From positions 1 to 64,000 of the forward strand of contig NZ_JASNFN010000001.1 in the NCBI RefSeq assembly GCF_030731085.1: DNA of 64,000 bases, given 5' to 3'. A program made the position numbers and the translations under genes. Numbering within the stretch: position 1 is the stretch's first letter; every line of letters begins with the position of its first letter. The stretch is from Blastococcus carthaginiensis. Lineage in GTDB: Bacteria; Actinomycetota; Actinomycetes; Mycobacteriales; Geodermatophilaceae. Positions 1 to 7,756 of this stretch are shown piece after piece. The notes beneath the pieces were generated by a model. It worked only from the letters and a program-made list of their open reading frames with translations, was not told the DNA's origin and ran no database searches.

Positions 1-22
1 GGCTTTTCCCGGTTCCTGGTGA
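1..22 (+). repeat. Left terminal inverted repeat of the ISL3 element
   Basis: The repeat begins GGCTTTTCCC and ends TCCTGGTGA. It pairs with the right repeat with two mismatches. Confidence 0.85.
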
Positions 23-44
23 ACGGTGTCGCTGAGAAGGGTGT

Positions 45-1331
45 TCACGCTGCCGTCCGGGCGGCGCTGGCGAGCAGGATACGAGTGCGGTAGTTGGCAG
101 CGTTCCGGTAGCCGCGCCCGGTGCGCTTGATCTGCTTGATGCCGGTGTTCGCAGCCTCGGTGCGGGCGTTGGTGACGCCGGTGACGACGAGCACCTCGAT
201 GGCGTCCCACCAGGCGTCGATGGTCGCCCAGAGCCGGTCGGTCTCGGGCATGTTGGCGGCGAGCACGAAGACGCCGAGCCGCATCTTGTGCTCGTGGGCT
301 TCGGCCAGGGAGCCGCTGGTCAGCAGCCGGCGCAGGGCCTCCTTGACGCCCCAGGCAGCGCCGATCTCATCGGTCGGGTCATCGGTGCGCAAGGTCGCCT
401 TCAGCCGGGCCAGCGCCCGCGGGCCGAGCGTGTCGCCGGCGCGCAGCAGCAGCCGTCGGTTGGCCCAGGCCGGGTCGATGCCGCGGCCGCGGCGGCCCTT
501 GCGGTCGCGGACGACCCGCTGCCGCACGGCGGTGACCATGTCGTTGGCCAGCTTGACCAGGTGGAACGGGTCGACGCTGACCGCCGCGTGCGGCAGCTGC
601 TCGCGCAGCGCCTTACGGAACGCCGCTGACGGATCGATCGCCACCACCTCCACGGCATCCCGCCAGGCGCAGCTGCGGGCGGCCAGCCAGGCGCCGACGC
701 CGGCGGAGTCGCGGCCGTCGACCACGCCGAGCACCCGGCCGGTGTCGGCATCGACCAGGGTGGTCATCCACGGCTCGTAGCGCCGCCAGCCACCGTCGGG
801 GTCACGGAAGAAGCGGACCGAGCGGTAGCGGTGCTCATCGACCCCGAGCCGGCGCACCAGCACGTCATCGGGGTCGCCGATCAGGTCGGCGGCCGCGGTG
901 AGCATCGACTGCACCAGCCACCACGACACCCGATGCGCGCGGGCGACCTCGCTGGCCGCCCGGCCGGAGACCACGACCGCGGCGACCAGCGCCTGACACA
1001 GTCGGGCGGTCGAGCGGGCGAACGCCGGCACCTGGTCGGTGACCTCGCTGAACGTCCCCCGCGGACATCGGGCCTGGTCGCAGAACCAGCGACGCTTGAG
1101 CCACACCACCTCGGTCGGGCCGGCGACCGGCAGGTCCCGCAACGCCTGCCGGCGGCGCGAGTGCACCCGGACCGCGAGCACCCCGCAGACCGGGCAGCCG
1201 GGTGGATCGCTGGACTCCACCTCGACCCGGCGCACGCCGTCGCCCACGTCGGCGGCGCTCAGGACGCGGTAGTCGGGCAGGTTGAAGATCGCGCTCGCAG
1301 CATCACGCTGCGAGCCCGTAGGCTCGAACAC
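45..1331 (-). CDS. ISL3-family transposase
   Basis: This 428-residue protein is the DDE transposase of the surrounding insertion sequence. The N-terminal part has a zinc-finger-like CPVCG pair followed by a second cysteine pair (CDQARC), typical of the ISL3 DNA-binding region. The catalytic core shows LGVDEH for the first aspartate, VAIDPSAAFRKAL for the second and NARTEAANTGIKQIKR for the glutamate. The length matches the family. The GTG start at 1331 gives the full frame, and a slightly later start is possible. The gene is intact and lies wholly between the inverted repeats. Confidence 0.93.
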   Translation of the reverse strand: MFEPTGSQRDAASAIFNLPDYRVLSAADVGDGVRRVEVESSDPPGCPVCGVLAVRVHSRRRQALRDLPVAGPTEVVWLKRRWFCDQARCPRGTFSEVTDQVPAFARSTARLCQALVAAVVVSGRAASEVARAHRVSWWLVQSMLTAAADLIGDPDDVLVRRLGVDEHRYRSVRFFRDPDGGWRRYEPWMTTLVDADTGRVLGVVDGRDSAGVGAWLAARSCAWRDAVEVVAIDPSAAFRKALREQLPHAAVSVDPFHLVKLANDMVTAVRQRVVRDRKGRRGRGIDPAWANRRLLLRAGDTLGPRALARLKATLRTDDPTDEIGAAWGVKEALRRLLTSGSLAEAHEHKMRLGVFVLAANMPETDRLWATIDAWWDAIEVLVVTGVTNARTEAANTGIKQIKRTGRGYRNAANYRTRILLASAARTAA

Positions 1332-1441
1332 GGCTCGTGGACCTCACTGGTGCGGATGTCTAGGCAACACCCATCCCAGCAGGACCACGGGCCCTCAACG
1401 TCTCCGGCCCAGCCTCACGATCTCCGGCTCACGCCTCGCCA

Positions 1442-1463
1442 TCACCAGGAACCGCGAAGAGCC
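1442..1463 (-). repeat. Right terminal inverted repeat of the ISL3 element
   Basis: This is the reverse complement of positions 1-22 with two mismatches and contains ACCAGGAACCGCGAAGAG. It fixes the right boundary of the insertion sequence. Confidence 0.85.
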
Positions 1464-1652
1464 CGCATGGGCCGGTCGACATGTCGGCCGGCCCAAGAAT
1501 GGCGACCAGCCAAATTTGACCGATGTCAGCGACACGTACTTCCTCAGCGCTAAGGAATGCTCGCAGCAGGACACGATCCTGGTGTCCGAGCACCATTCCG
1601 GAAAGCACGGGCCGGACCATCGGCCCACCCGCTCGAGAACGGGGAACACCGC

Positions 1653-3266
1653 ATGTCCGCACCACGGCTCTGGTATCGCGATCGCGGGATCGGAACACGC
1701 ATCTTCGCGGTGAGCGCCGCCCTCCTCATGGGGATCGTGGCCGCCACGGTCACCGGCATCAACGGCACCCAGCGCGTCGCCGAACTGCACGCCGAGGCCC
1801 GGGACGCCGTCGCCGCCCAGCGCGCCGTGGAGGCGGCCCGCTACGACCTGCTCTGGGCCGCTAACTGGCAGAACATCACCGCCTGGAAGGCCCGTGTCGA
1901 GGGCGGGGCCACCGCTGCCGCGCCCGACGGGGACAACGTGGCCGCCTACCGCGACGGCGCCGCCGGCTTCGAGGCGCTGTTCGACATCGACCGCAGCCTG
2001 CTCGACGCCGGTGCGCGGGAGAGCCTCGACGTCATCCAGCAGAACTGGACCGTCATGAGCGACTACAACGAGGAGATCTTCCAGCTGTGGGCGCAGGGCC
2101 GGCTCGACGAGGGCGACGCGCTCTCCACCGGTGAGAAGTGGGACGTCTTCTACGTCCTGGACCAGGCCGTGGTCGAGCTCGTGGAGTCGGTCGACGCCCG
2201 CGTCGCCGCCACGGAGGCGGCGGTCGCCGACGCCCGCAGCGAGACCCGCCTCGTGTCGGTGCTCGTCGCGCTCGCCGCGGCGCTGCTGGGCGCCGGCCTT
2301 GCTTTCCTGGTCTCCCGCGGCATCGTCCGCGGCATCCGCGAGGTGCAGGGTGCGCTTCAGCGGCTGGCGGACAACGACCTCACCGTCCGACTGCCCGTCC
2401 GCGGGCGGGACGAGGTGGGCCAGATGGCCGAGGCGCTGAACACGGCGGCGGGCGGCATGGCCGACACCGTGGCCCAGATCGTGGGTTCGGCCGGTGCCGT
2501 GGCGGCGTCGGCGGAGGAGCTGAGCGCCTCCTCGGCGCAGATCGCGACGTCGGCGGAGGAGACCAGCGCGCAGTCCGGCGTGGTGTCCTCGGCGGCCGAC
2601 GAGGTCTCGCGCAGCGTCGCGACGGTCGCGGCGGGTGCGGAGCAGATGGGTGCCTCGATCCGGGAGATCTCGCAGAATGCGGCCGAGGCCTCCGAGGTGG
2701 CCGCCCGCGCGGTGACCGCCGCGGAGACCACGACGGCCACGGTGGCGAAGCTGGGGGAGTCCTCGGCGGAGATCGGCAACGTCGTCAAGGTCATCACCAG
2801 CATCGCCGAGCAGACCAACCTGCTGGCGCTGAACGCCACGATCGAGGCCGCGCGTGCCGGTGAGGCCGGCAAGGGCTTCGCCGTCGTCGCCAACGAGGTG
2901 AAGGAGTTGGCGCAGGAGACGGCGAAGGCGACCGAGGACATCGCCAAGCGCGTCCTGGCCATCCAGGGCGACACCACCGCCGCCGTCTCGGCGATCGAGG
3001 AGATCAGCTCGATCGTCGCGCAGATCTCCGACCGGCAGACCACCATCGCCAGCGCGGTGGAGGAGCAGACGGCGACCACCAGCGAGATGTCCCGCTCCGT
3101 GCAGGAGGCCGCGGGTGGTACCACGCAGATCGCGGAGAACATCACCAGCGTCTCCACGGCGGCCGGCACGACGACCGAGGTGCTGACCCAGACCCGCACC
3201 GCCGTCGACGAGCTCTCCCGGATGGCCGCCGACCTGCGCACCACCGTCGGGAGGTTCAGCTACTGA
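1653..3266 (+). CDS. Methyl-accepting chemotaxis protein 1
   Basis: This is a 537-residue membrane chemoreceptor passing ligand signals to CheA through CheW. Transmembrane helix 1 (about residues 17-36) and helix 2 (about 199-220) flank a helical extracellular sensor of about 160 residues. A HAMP linker (about 221-270) and a long cytoplasmic coiled coil follow. The conserved hairpin tip (EQTNLLALNATIEAARAGE, about residues 386-404) is intact. The protein ends in RFSY. The start at 1653 follows a GGGGAA ribosome site; an in-frame start at 1557 would add 32 residues of unlikely composition ahead of the membrane helix. The gene is followed by its own hairpin terminator. The ligand is unknown. 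Confidence 0.93.
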   Translation: MSAPRLWYRDRGIGTRIFAVSAALLMGIVAATVTGINGTQRVAELHAEARDAVAAQRAVEAARYDLLWAANWQNITAWKARVEGGATAAAPDGDNVAAYRDGAAGFEALFDIDRSLLDAGARESLDVIQQNWTVMSDYNEEIFQLWAQGRLDEGDALSTGEKWDVFYVLDQAVVELVESVDARVAATEAAVADARSETRLVSVLVALAAALLGAGLAFLVSRGIVRGIREVQGALQRLADNDLTVRLPVRGRDEVGQMAEALNTAAGGMADTVAQIVGSAGAVAASAEELSASSAQIATSAEETSAQSGVVSSAADEVSRSVATVAAGAEQMGASIREISQNAAEASEVAARAVTAAETTTATVAKLGESSAEIGNVVKVITSIAEQTNLLALNATIEAARAGEAGKGFAVVANEVKELAQETAKATEDIAKRVLAIQGDTTAAVSAIEEISSIVAQISDRQTTIASAVEEQTATTSEMSRSVQEAAGGTTQIAENITSVSTAAGTTTEVLTQTRTAVDELSRMAADLRTTVGRFSY

Positions 3267-3291
3267 CGACCGCGCGCCCGGGCGCACGGAC

Positions 3292-3321
3292 GGGGCGTCC
3301 GACCTGCTGGTCGGGCGCCCC
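3292..3321 (+). terminator. Hairpin terminator after MCP 1
   Basis: A 12-bp GC-rich stem with one G-T wobble (GGGGCGTCCGAC with GTCGGGCGCCCC) and a 6-base loop begins 25 bases after the stop codon. No T tract follows, as is common in high-GC actinobacteria. Confidence 0.65.
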
Positions 3322-3586
3322 TGCCGTCTCCACCCCGCGGCGGTGAATGCCGTTGTCGACATGCAGCGGTAGGCGACCGCCATTCCGTCGTCGACACGTC
3401 AACTCGGTTTCCAAATTGTTGTCCTGAGCCATTCCGCGACACTCCGGAGAAGGTCGACAGGGCCCCGGCGGGCCCTTAGGTTCAGCGCCGGCGCCGGCGC
3501 CGGGTTCACGACACCGGTGGCAGAAACTGCGACGACCCGTTGCTATCGGGCACGCACACATTCCTCTTCGAGAACGGACTCCACCA
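3322..3586. promoter_or_regulatory. Upstream region of MCP 2 with TGTCGACA and CCATTCCG words
   Basis: This gene-free stretch holds TGTCGACA at 3354-3361, CCATTCCG at 3380-3387 followed by CGTCGACA at 3389-3396, a second CCATTCCG just after 3428, and GGTCGACA at 3452-3459. The same words recur before the other MCP genes and before cheB. It is comparatively A+T-rich around 3405-3425. No -35/-10 pair can be assigned with confidence. Confidence 0.4.
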
Positions 3587-5188
3587 GTGGCACTCAGCGC
3601 GCGGCGCGCGATCGGCGGGATGTCGGTATCCGGCAAGATCCTCAGCTCTGTCTCCGTGGCGGTCCTCGCCGGCGTCGCGGTCGGCACCGTGGGCGCGGTT
3701 TCGCTCGGCGACGCCGCCGGGAAGGCCGATGCCAGCTACCGGCAGAGCACCCAGGCGCTGGTGCAGGCCGAGGAGATGCGGTCCCAGCTGCTCACCATCC
3801 AGCTCAACCAGACCGCAGGACTGCTGTCCAACACCAGTGCCGAGAACCGCGCAGCGTGGGCGGCCGGCGCAACGGAGGCCGCGGAGGCGTTCAGCGCCGC
3901 GGGCGAGGCCTACCTGGCGACCGAGCCCACGGCCGGGCAGGAGCGGCTCGCCGAGCAGGCGCTCGCCAGCTACGAGTCCTGGACCGAGGTCTACGGCGAG
4001 ACCACCCGGGCGTTCGCCGCCGGCGACATCGCCACGGCCGGCGCTGCGTACGTCGAGTCGCAGAAGATCATGGAGACGTTGACCGGCGAGATCAGCCAGC
4101 TCCTCGACTCGGAGATGACCGAGGCCCGTACCTCCGCCGAGGACGTCAGCACCACCAACGACCGGGGGCGCACGCTGCTCATCGCGCTGCTGGCCATCGG
4201 CTCCGCCGTCGCCCTGACCGTGGGGTACCTGGTGGCGCGCAACATCCGGCGCAATCTGCAGAAGGTGCAGCACGTCGTCCAGGGGCTCGCCGAGGGCGAC
4301 CTCACCCGGCAGACCGGTATCGAGCAGGACGACGAGATCGGCGCCATGGCCACGGCCCTGGACGCCGCGCAGGAGAGCCTGCGCACCGTGATGGCCTCGG
4401 TCGTCGCCTCGGCGGACGCGGTGGCGGCCTCCTCGGAGGAGCTGAGCGCGTCGTCGGCCGAGATCTCCTCGTCGGCGCAGGAGACCTCGGCGCAGTCCGG
4501 GGTCGTCGCCTCGGCGGCCGACGAGGTGTCGCGCAACGTGCAGACCGTCGCGGCCGGTGCGGAGCAGATGGGTGCCTCGATCCGGGAGATCGCGAGCAAC
4601 GCCGCGGAGGCCAGCGAGGTGGCGGCGCGTGCGGTGACGGCGGCGGAGACGACGACGGCGACGGTGGCGAAGCTGGGGGAGTCCAGCGCGGAGATCGGCA
4701 ACGTGGTGAAGGTGATCACGAGCATCGCGGAGCAGACGAACCTGCTGGCGTTGAACGCCACGATCGAGGCGGCGCGGGCCGGTGAGGCGGGGAAGGGTTT
4801 CGCGGTGGTGGCCAACGAGGTCAAGGAGCTGGCGCAGGAGACGGCGAAGGCCACCGAGGACATCGCCAAGCGCGTCCTGGCCATCCAGGGCGACACCACC
4901 GCCGCCGTCTCGGCGATCGAGGAGATCAGCACGATCGTCGCGCAGATCTCCGACCGCCAGACCACCATCGCCTCGGCGGTCGAGGAGCAGACGGCGACCA
5001 CCAACGAGATGAGCCGATCGGTGCAGGAGGCCGCGGACGGGACCGGCCAGATCGCGGCCAACATCTCCAACGTGTCGGGTGCGGCGGACTCGACCACGCA
5101 GTCGCTGACCCAGACCCGCCAGGCCGTGGACGAGCTGTCGCGGATGGCCGCCGACCTGCGCACCACCGTGGGCAGGTTCAGCTACTGA
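3587..5188 (+). CDS. Methyl-accepting chemotaxis protein 2
   Basis: This 533-residue chemoreceptor has helix 1 at about 18-41 and helix 2 at about 196-216, enclosing a four-helix-bundle type sensor. HAMP and signalling coiled coil follow, with the standard hairpin tip. The C-terminus is RFSY. The GTG at 3587 is preceded by GAGAACGGA at reasonable spacing; an ATG at 3620 is the alternative and would leave the membrane helix intact. At DNA level the signalling half is a mosaic: around 4620-4830 it is nearly identical to MCP 3, and around 4855-4960 nearly identical to MCP 1. A perfect 16-bp hairpin follows the stop. The ligand is unknown. Confidence 0.92.
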   Translation: MALSARRAIGGMSVSGKILSSVSVAVLAGVAVGTVGAVSLGDAAGKADASYRQSTQALVQAEEMRSQLLTIQLNQTAGLLSNTSAENRAAWAAGATEAAEAFSAAGEAYLATEPTAGQERLAEQALASYESWTEVYGETTRAFAAGDIATAGAAYVESQKIMETLTGEISQLLDSEMTEARTSAEDVSTTNDRGRTLLIALLAIGSAVALTVGYLVARNIRRNLQKVQHVVQGLAEGDLTRQTGIEQDDEIGAMATALDAAQESLRTVMASVVASADAVAASSEELSASSAEISSSAQETSAQSGVVASAADEVSRNVQTVAAGAEQMGASIREIASNAAEASEVAARAVTAAETTTATVAKLGESSAEIGNVVKVITSIAEQTNLLALNATIEAARAGEAGKGFAVVANEVKELAQETAKATEDIAKRVLAIQGDTTAAVSAIEEISTIVAQISDRQTTIASAVEEQTATTNEMSRSVQEAADGTGQIAANISNVSGAADSTTQSLTQTRQAVDELSRMAADLRTTVGRFSY

Positions 5189-5220
5189 CCGATCCGCGGC
5201 TCGGGCAGCCGCGTACCCGA

Positions 5221-5255
5221 CCGAGAGCGCACGGCTGCCAGCCGTGCGCTCTCGG
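5221..5255 (+). terminator. Strong hairpin terminator after MCP 2
   Basis: A perfect 16-bp stem (CCGAGAGCGCACGGCT with its complement) encloses a 3-base loop, 32 bases after the stop. The remnant MCP gene at 9.7-10.0 kb is followed by a very similar hairpin. Confidence 0.8.
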
Positions 5256-5363
5256 CGTCTCCCCCTCCGGCCCGCCACGTACCGGTTCCGTCCGCAGGCG
5301 GCCTGCCCTCACGACCGATCCTGATCCCGCGCGGGCTGCTGAGGCCCGTGACAGGCTCTCGGC

Positions 5364-7616
5364 GTGATGCCGCCGGATGCGCGCGTGCCTTCCGTGCGAT
5401 CGGTCTACCAGCCGATCGTCGATCTGTGGGACGGCTCGCTCGTGGCTGTGGAGGCGTTGTCCCGAGGTGGGCCTGGCGGGGGCGGGGCGCCGGCGGAGTT
5501 GTTCGCGCGCGCGGCCGAGACCGGGACGGTGGACCTGCTGGACGTGGCATGCCTGCGCGCGGCACTGCGCGGAGTGCACCAGGTGAGCGATCCCCTCACG
5601 CTGTTCCTGAACATCGAACCGGGAACGCTCTCGGGATGGAGTTCCCACGGGCTGCGTGAGCTGAGCGAACTGGCACCTGACCACGTGCAGGTCGTGCTCG
5701 AGGTCACCGAACGGGACCTGCTCGAACGACCGGCAGATCTGGTCCGTGGCCTGCGCGGCGTCCGGGAGATGGGATGGGGTGTCGCCCTGGACGACGTCGG
5801 CGCGGCACCGGCTGGTGTCGCGCTGATGTCGTTCGTGCAGCCGGACGTGATCAAGCTGGACCTCGCGCTGGTGCGCGAGCACACGACGCTGCAGGCCGCG
5901 GCCGTCATCAACGCGGTGCGGGCAGAGGCGGAACGCTCCGGCGCCGTCATCCTCGCGGAGGGCATCGAGACCGATCAGCACCTCGAGCGTGCGCTGGCCA
6001 TGGGAGCGCAGCTCGGCCAAGGATGGATGTTCGGTGGCCCCGGCGCTCTCGTCGCCACCGGTATGCGCGCTTTCCGGTGTCCACCGCGCCCCCCGGGCAA
6101 CTCCGGGAAGCCGCCTCTCACGCCGTTCGAAGCGCTCAGCGCAGCATCGCCGGTGCGACGCGCGGCCGTGCCGCTGCTCGCCTCGATGACCCGTCAGCTG
6201 GAGCGTCAGGCGCTGCTGCTGGACGAGCAGACCGTCGTACTGGCGAACTTCCAGCACGTGCAGGTGATGAGTTCCCGGACGAGACGCCGGTACGAGTCAC
6301 TGGCAGCCGTCACCGCACTCACCGCTGTGACCGGCGTCGGGATGCCCGACGAGCCGGCGCCCGGAGTCCACGGGACGGCTCTGAGCGCCGACGATCCGAT
6401 GACCGAGGAGTGGGTGGTCACCGTCATCAGCCCCCACTTCGCTGCCGCACTGGCCGCGCGCGATGTCGTGGACGACCGCGACCGTGATCGAGGAGGAGCT
6501 GCCGGGCCGGTGAGCGCCGGCGCCCGGCGACTGGACTACGTGCTGACCTACGACCGGGCTCGTGTGCTGGACGCCGCGGGCCTGCTGCTGGAGAAGGTCC
6601 GCGCGCAGTCGCCTCCCCTTCCCCCTCCCCCGCCCCCGGTGGTCGCCGGGGACTCGTCGGTGCGAGCGCTCGAGGGTCTTCCCGTCGACGACCTGCCGGA
6701 TCTCCTCCTGCGCGCCATCGCGACCGCGAGCAACGGCATCGTGATCGCGGACGCGCGGCGCCCCGACCTGCCGCTCGTCTACGCGAACACGGCGTTCCTG
6801 CGCATCACCGGATACCCCCGGGAAGAGGTTCTGGGCCGCAACTGCCGCTTCTTGCAGGGGCCCGGTACGGACGCGAGCTCGGTGCAACCGATCCGGCGGC
6901 GGATCCTCGCCGGCCGGGACGTCCACACGGTGCTGCGCAACTACCGGCGCGACGGCACACCGTTCTGGAACGAGCTCCACATCAGCGCCGTACGGAACGA
7001 CCTCGGCGAGATCACCCACTACATCGGCAACCAGGTGGACGTCACGAGGCGTGTCGAACGCGAGCGACGAACGCTGCATCTCGCCTACAACGACGAGCTG
7101 ACCGCACTGCCGAACAGAGCGCACATCTTCGACCACCTCGATCTGGAACTGCGTCGAGCCGAGCGGAGCGGCATGAGTGTCGCCACGATCCTGCTCGACC
7201 TCGATGGCTTCAAGGCCGTGAACGACCGATTCGGTCACGCGACCGGCGACTCCGCGCTCGCGTGGACCGCGCACCGACTGCGATCCGCGATCCGCGCGGG
7301 GGACCTGCTGGGCCGTCTGGGTGGCGACGAGTTCCTCGTCGTCCTCGCCGCACTCCCCCCTACCTCCAGGGCGCGAGCAGCGGTCGATCCGGAAGCGGCC
7401 GGTGAGCCCACGGCCGCGGAGGAGATCGTCCGTCGGGTGCAAGAGCACCTGCGATCGGCGTTGGACGAGCCCTACCTCGTCAACGGCAGCCGCGTCACGA
7501 TCCGCGCCAGCTCCGGCGCAGCCATATTCCCTCGTGATGCCGGCGGGCCGGCGGAACTCGTCGCCCGCGCCGACGCCGCCATGTATCTCCAGAAGAGGCG
7601 CGTGGGCCGATCATGA
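5364..7616 (+). CDS. EAL-DICT-LOV-GGDEF cyclic-di-GMP protein, likely blue-light responsive
   Basis: This 750-residue soluble protein carries both cyclic-di-GMP enzyme domains. The N-terminal EAL domain (about 15-235) keeps VEAL, LNIEP, LEVTE, KLD and AEGIE; the loop that is usually DDFGTGYSSL reads DDVGA. Residues about 245-415 resemble the DICT sensory domain (YESLAAV, PHFAAAL, DYVLTYDRARVL). Residues about 430-560 form a LOV-type PAS domain with GRNCRFLQGPG, in which Cys494 would form the flavin adduct. The C-terminal GGDEF domain (motif at 653-657) has an RAGD inhibition site five residues upstream. Light-dependent cyclic-di-GMP turnover is inferred from the motifs. Start GTG 5364; ATG 5367 is equivalent. 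Its place among MCP genes suggests a link to motility control. Confidence 0.9.
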   Translation: MMPPDARVPSVRSVYQPIVDLWDGSLVAVEALSRGGPGGGGAPAELFARAAETGTVDLLDVACLRAALRGVHQVSDPLTLFLNIEPGTLSGWSSHGLRELSELAPDHVQVVLEVTERDLLERPADLVRGLRGVREMGWGVALDDVGAAPAGVALMSFVQPDVIKLDLALVREHTTLQAAAVINAVRAEAERSGAVILAEGIETDQHLERALAMGAQLGQGWMFGGPGALVATGMRAFRCPPRPPGNSGKPPLTPFEALSAASPVRRAAVPLLASMTRQLERQALLLDEQTVVLANFQHVQVMSSRTRRRYESLAAVTALTAVTGVGMPDEPAPGVHGTALSADDPMTEEWVVTVISPHFAAALAARDVVDDRDRDRGGAAGPVSAGARRLDYVLTYDRARVLDAAGLLLEKVRAQSPPLPPPPPPVVAGDSSVRALEGLPVDDLPDLLLRAIATASNGIVIADARRPDLPLVYANTAFLRITGYPREEVLGRNCRFLQGPGTDASSVQPIRRRILAGRDVHTVLRNYRRDGTPFWNELHISAVRNDLGEITHYIGNQVDVTRRVERERRTLHLAYNDELTALPNRAHIFDHLDLELRRAERSGMSVATILLDLDGFKAVNDRFGHATGDSALAWTAHRLRSAIRAGDLLGRLGGDEFLVVLAALPPTSRARAAVDPEAAGEPTAAEEIVRRVQEHLRSALDEPYLVNGSRVTIRASSGAAIFPRDAGGPAELVARADAAMYLQKRRVGRS

Positions 7617-7756
7617 CGACGGTGTCGCAGGTGGGCTCCTGCAGGTAGCCGGTGGGCGCCGGGTGCACGAGGCGACCCCGGCGGTGGGCATCGGCTCGCC
7701 ACCTCGCCGCCGGGCCGCGGGGCTGCGGGGCTGCGTCCCGGCCCCGACCGCCCGGC
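7617..7756. other. Short gap between convergent genes
   Basis: 140 bases separate two converging cyclic-di-GMP genes. The stretch is GC-rich with short inverted repeats but shows no convincing terminator and no gene. Confidence 0.4.

Larger units (their letters stand above)
1..1463 (-). mobile_element. ISL3-family insertion sequence, apparently complete
   Basis: The element carries one transposase gene on the minus strand and is bounded by imperfect terminal inverted repeats: positions 1-22 match the reverse complement of 1442-1463 at 20 of 22 bases. Its length of about 1.46 kb is normal for ISL3 elements. The left tip coincides with the first base of the window and the repeat may extend one base further, so the left target duplication cannot be seen. 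The right tip lies about 190 bp upstream of the first MCP gene, so the insertion could affect that gene's promoter. The transposase frame is open throughout and the element may be active. Confidence 0.85.
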
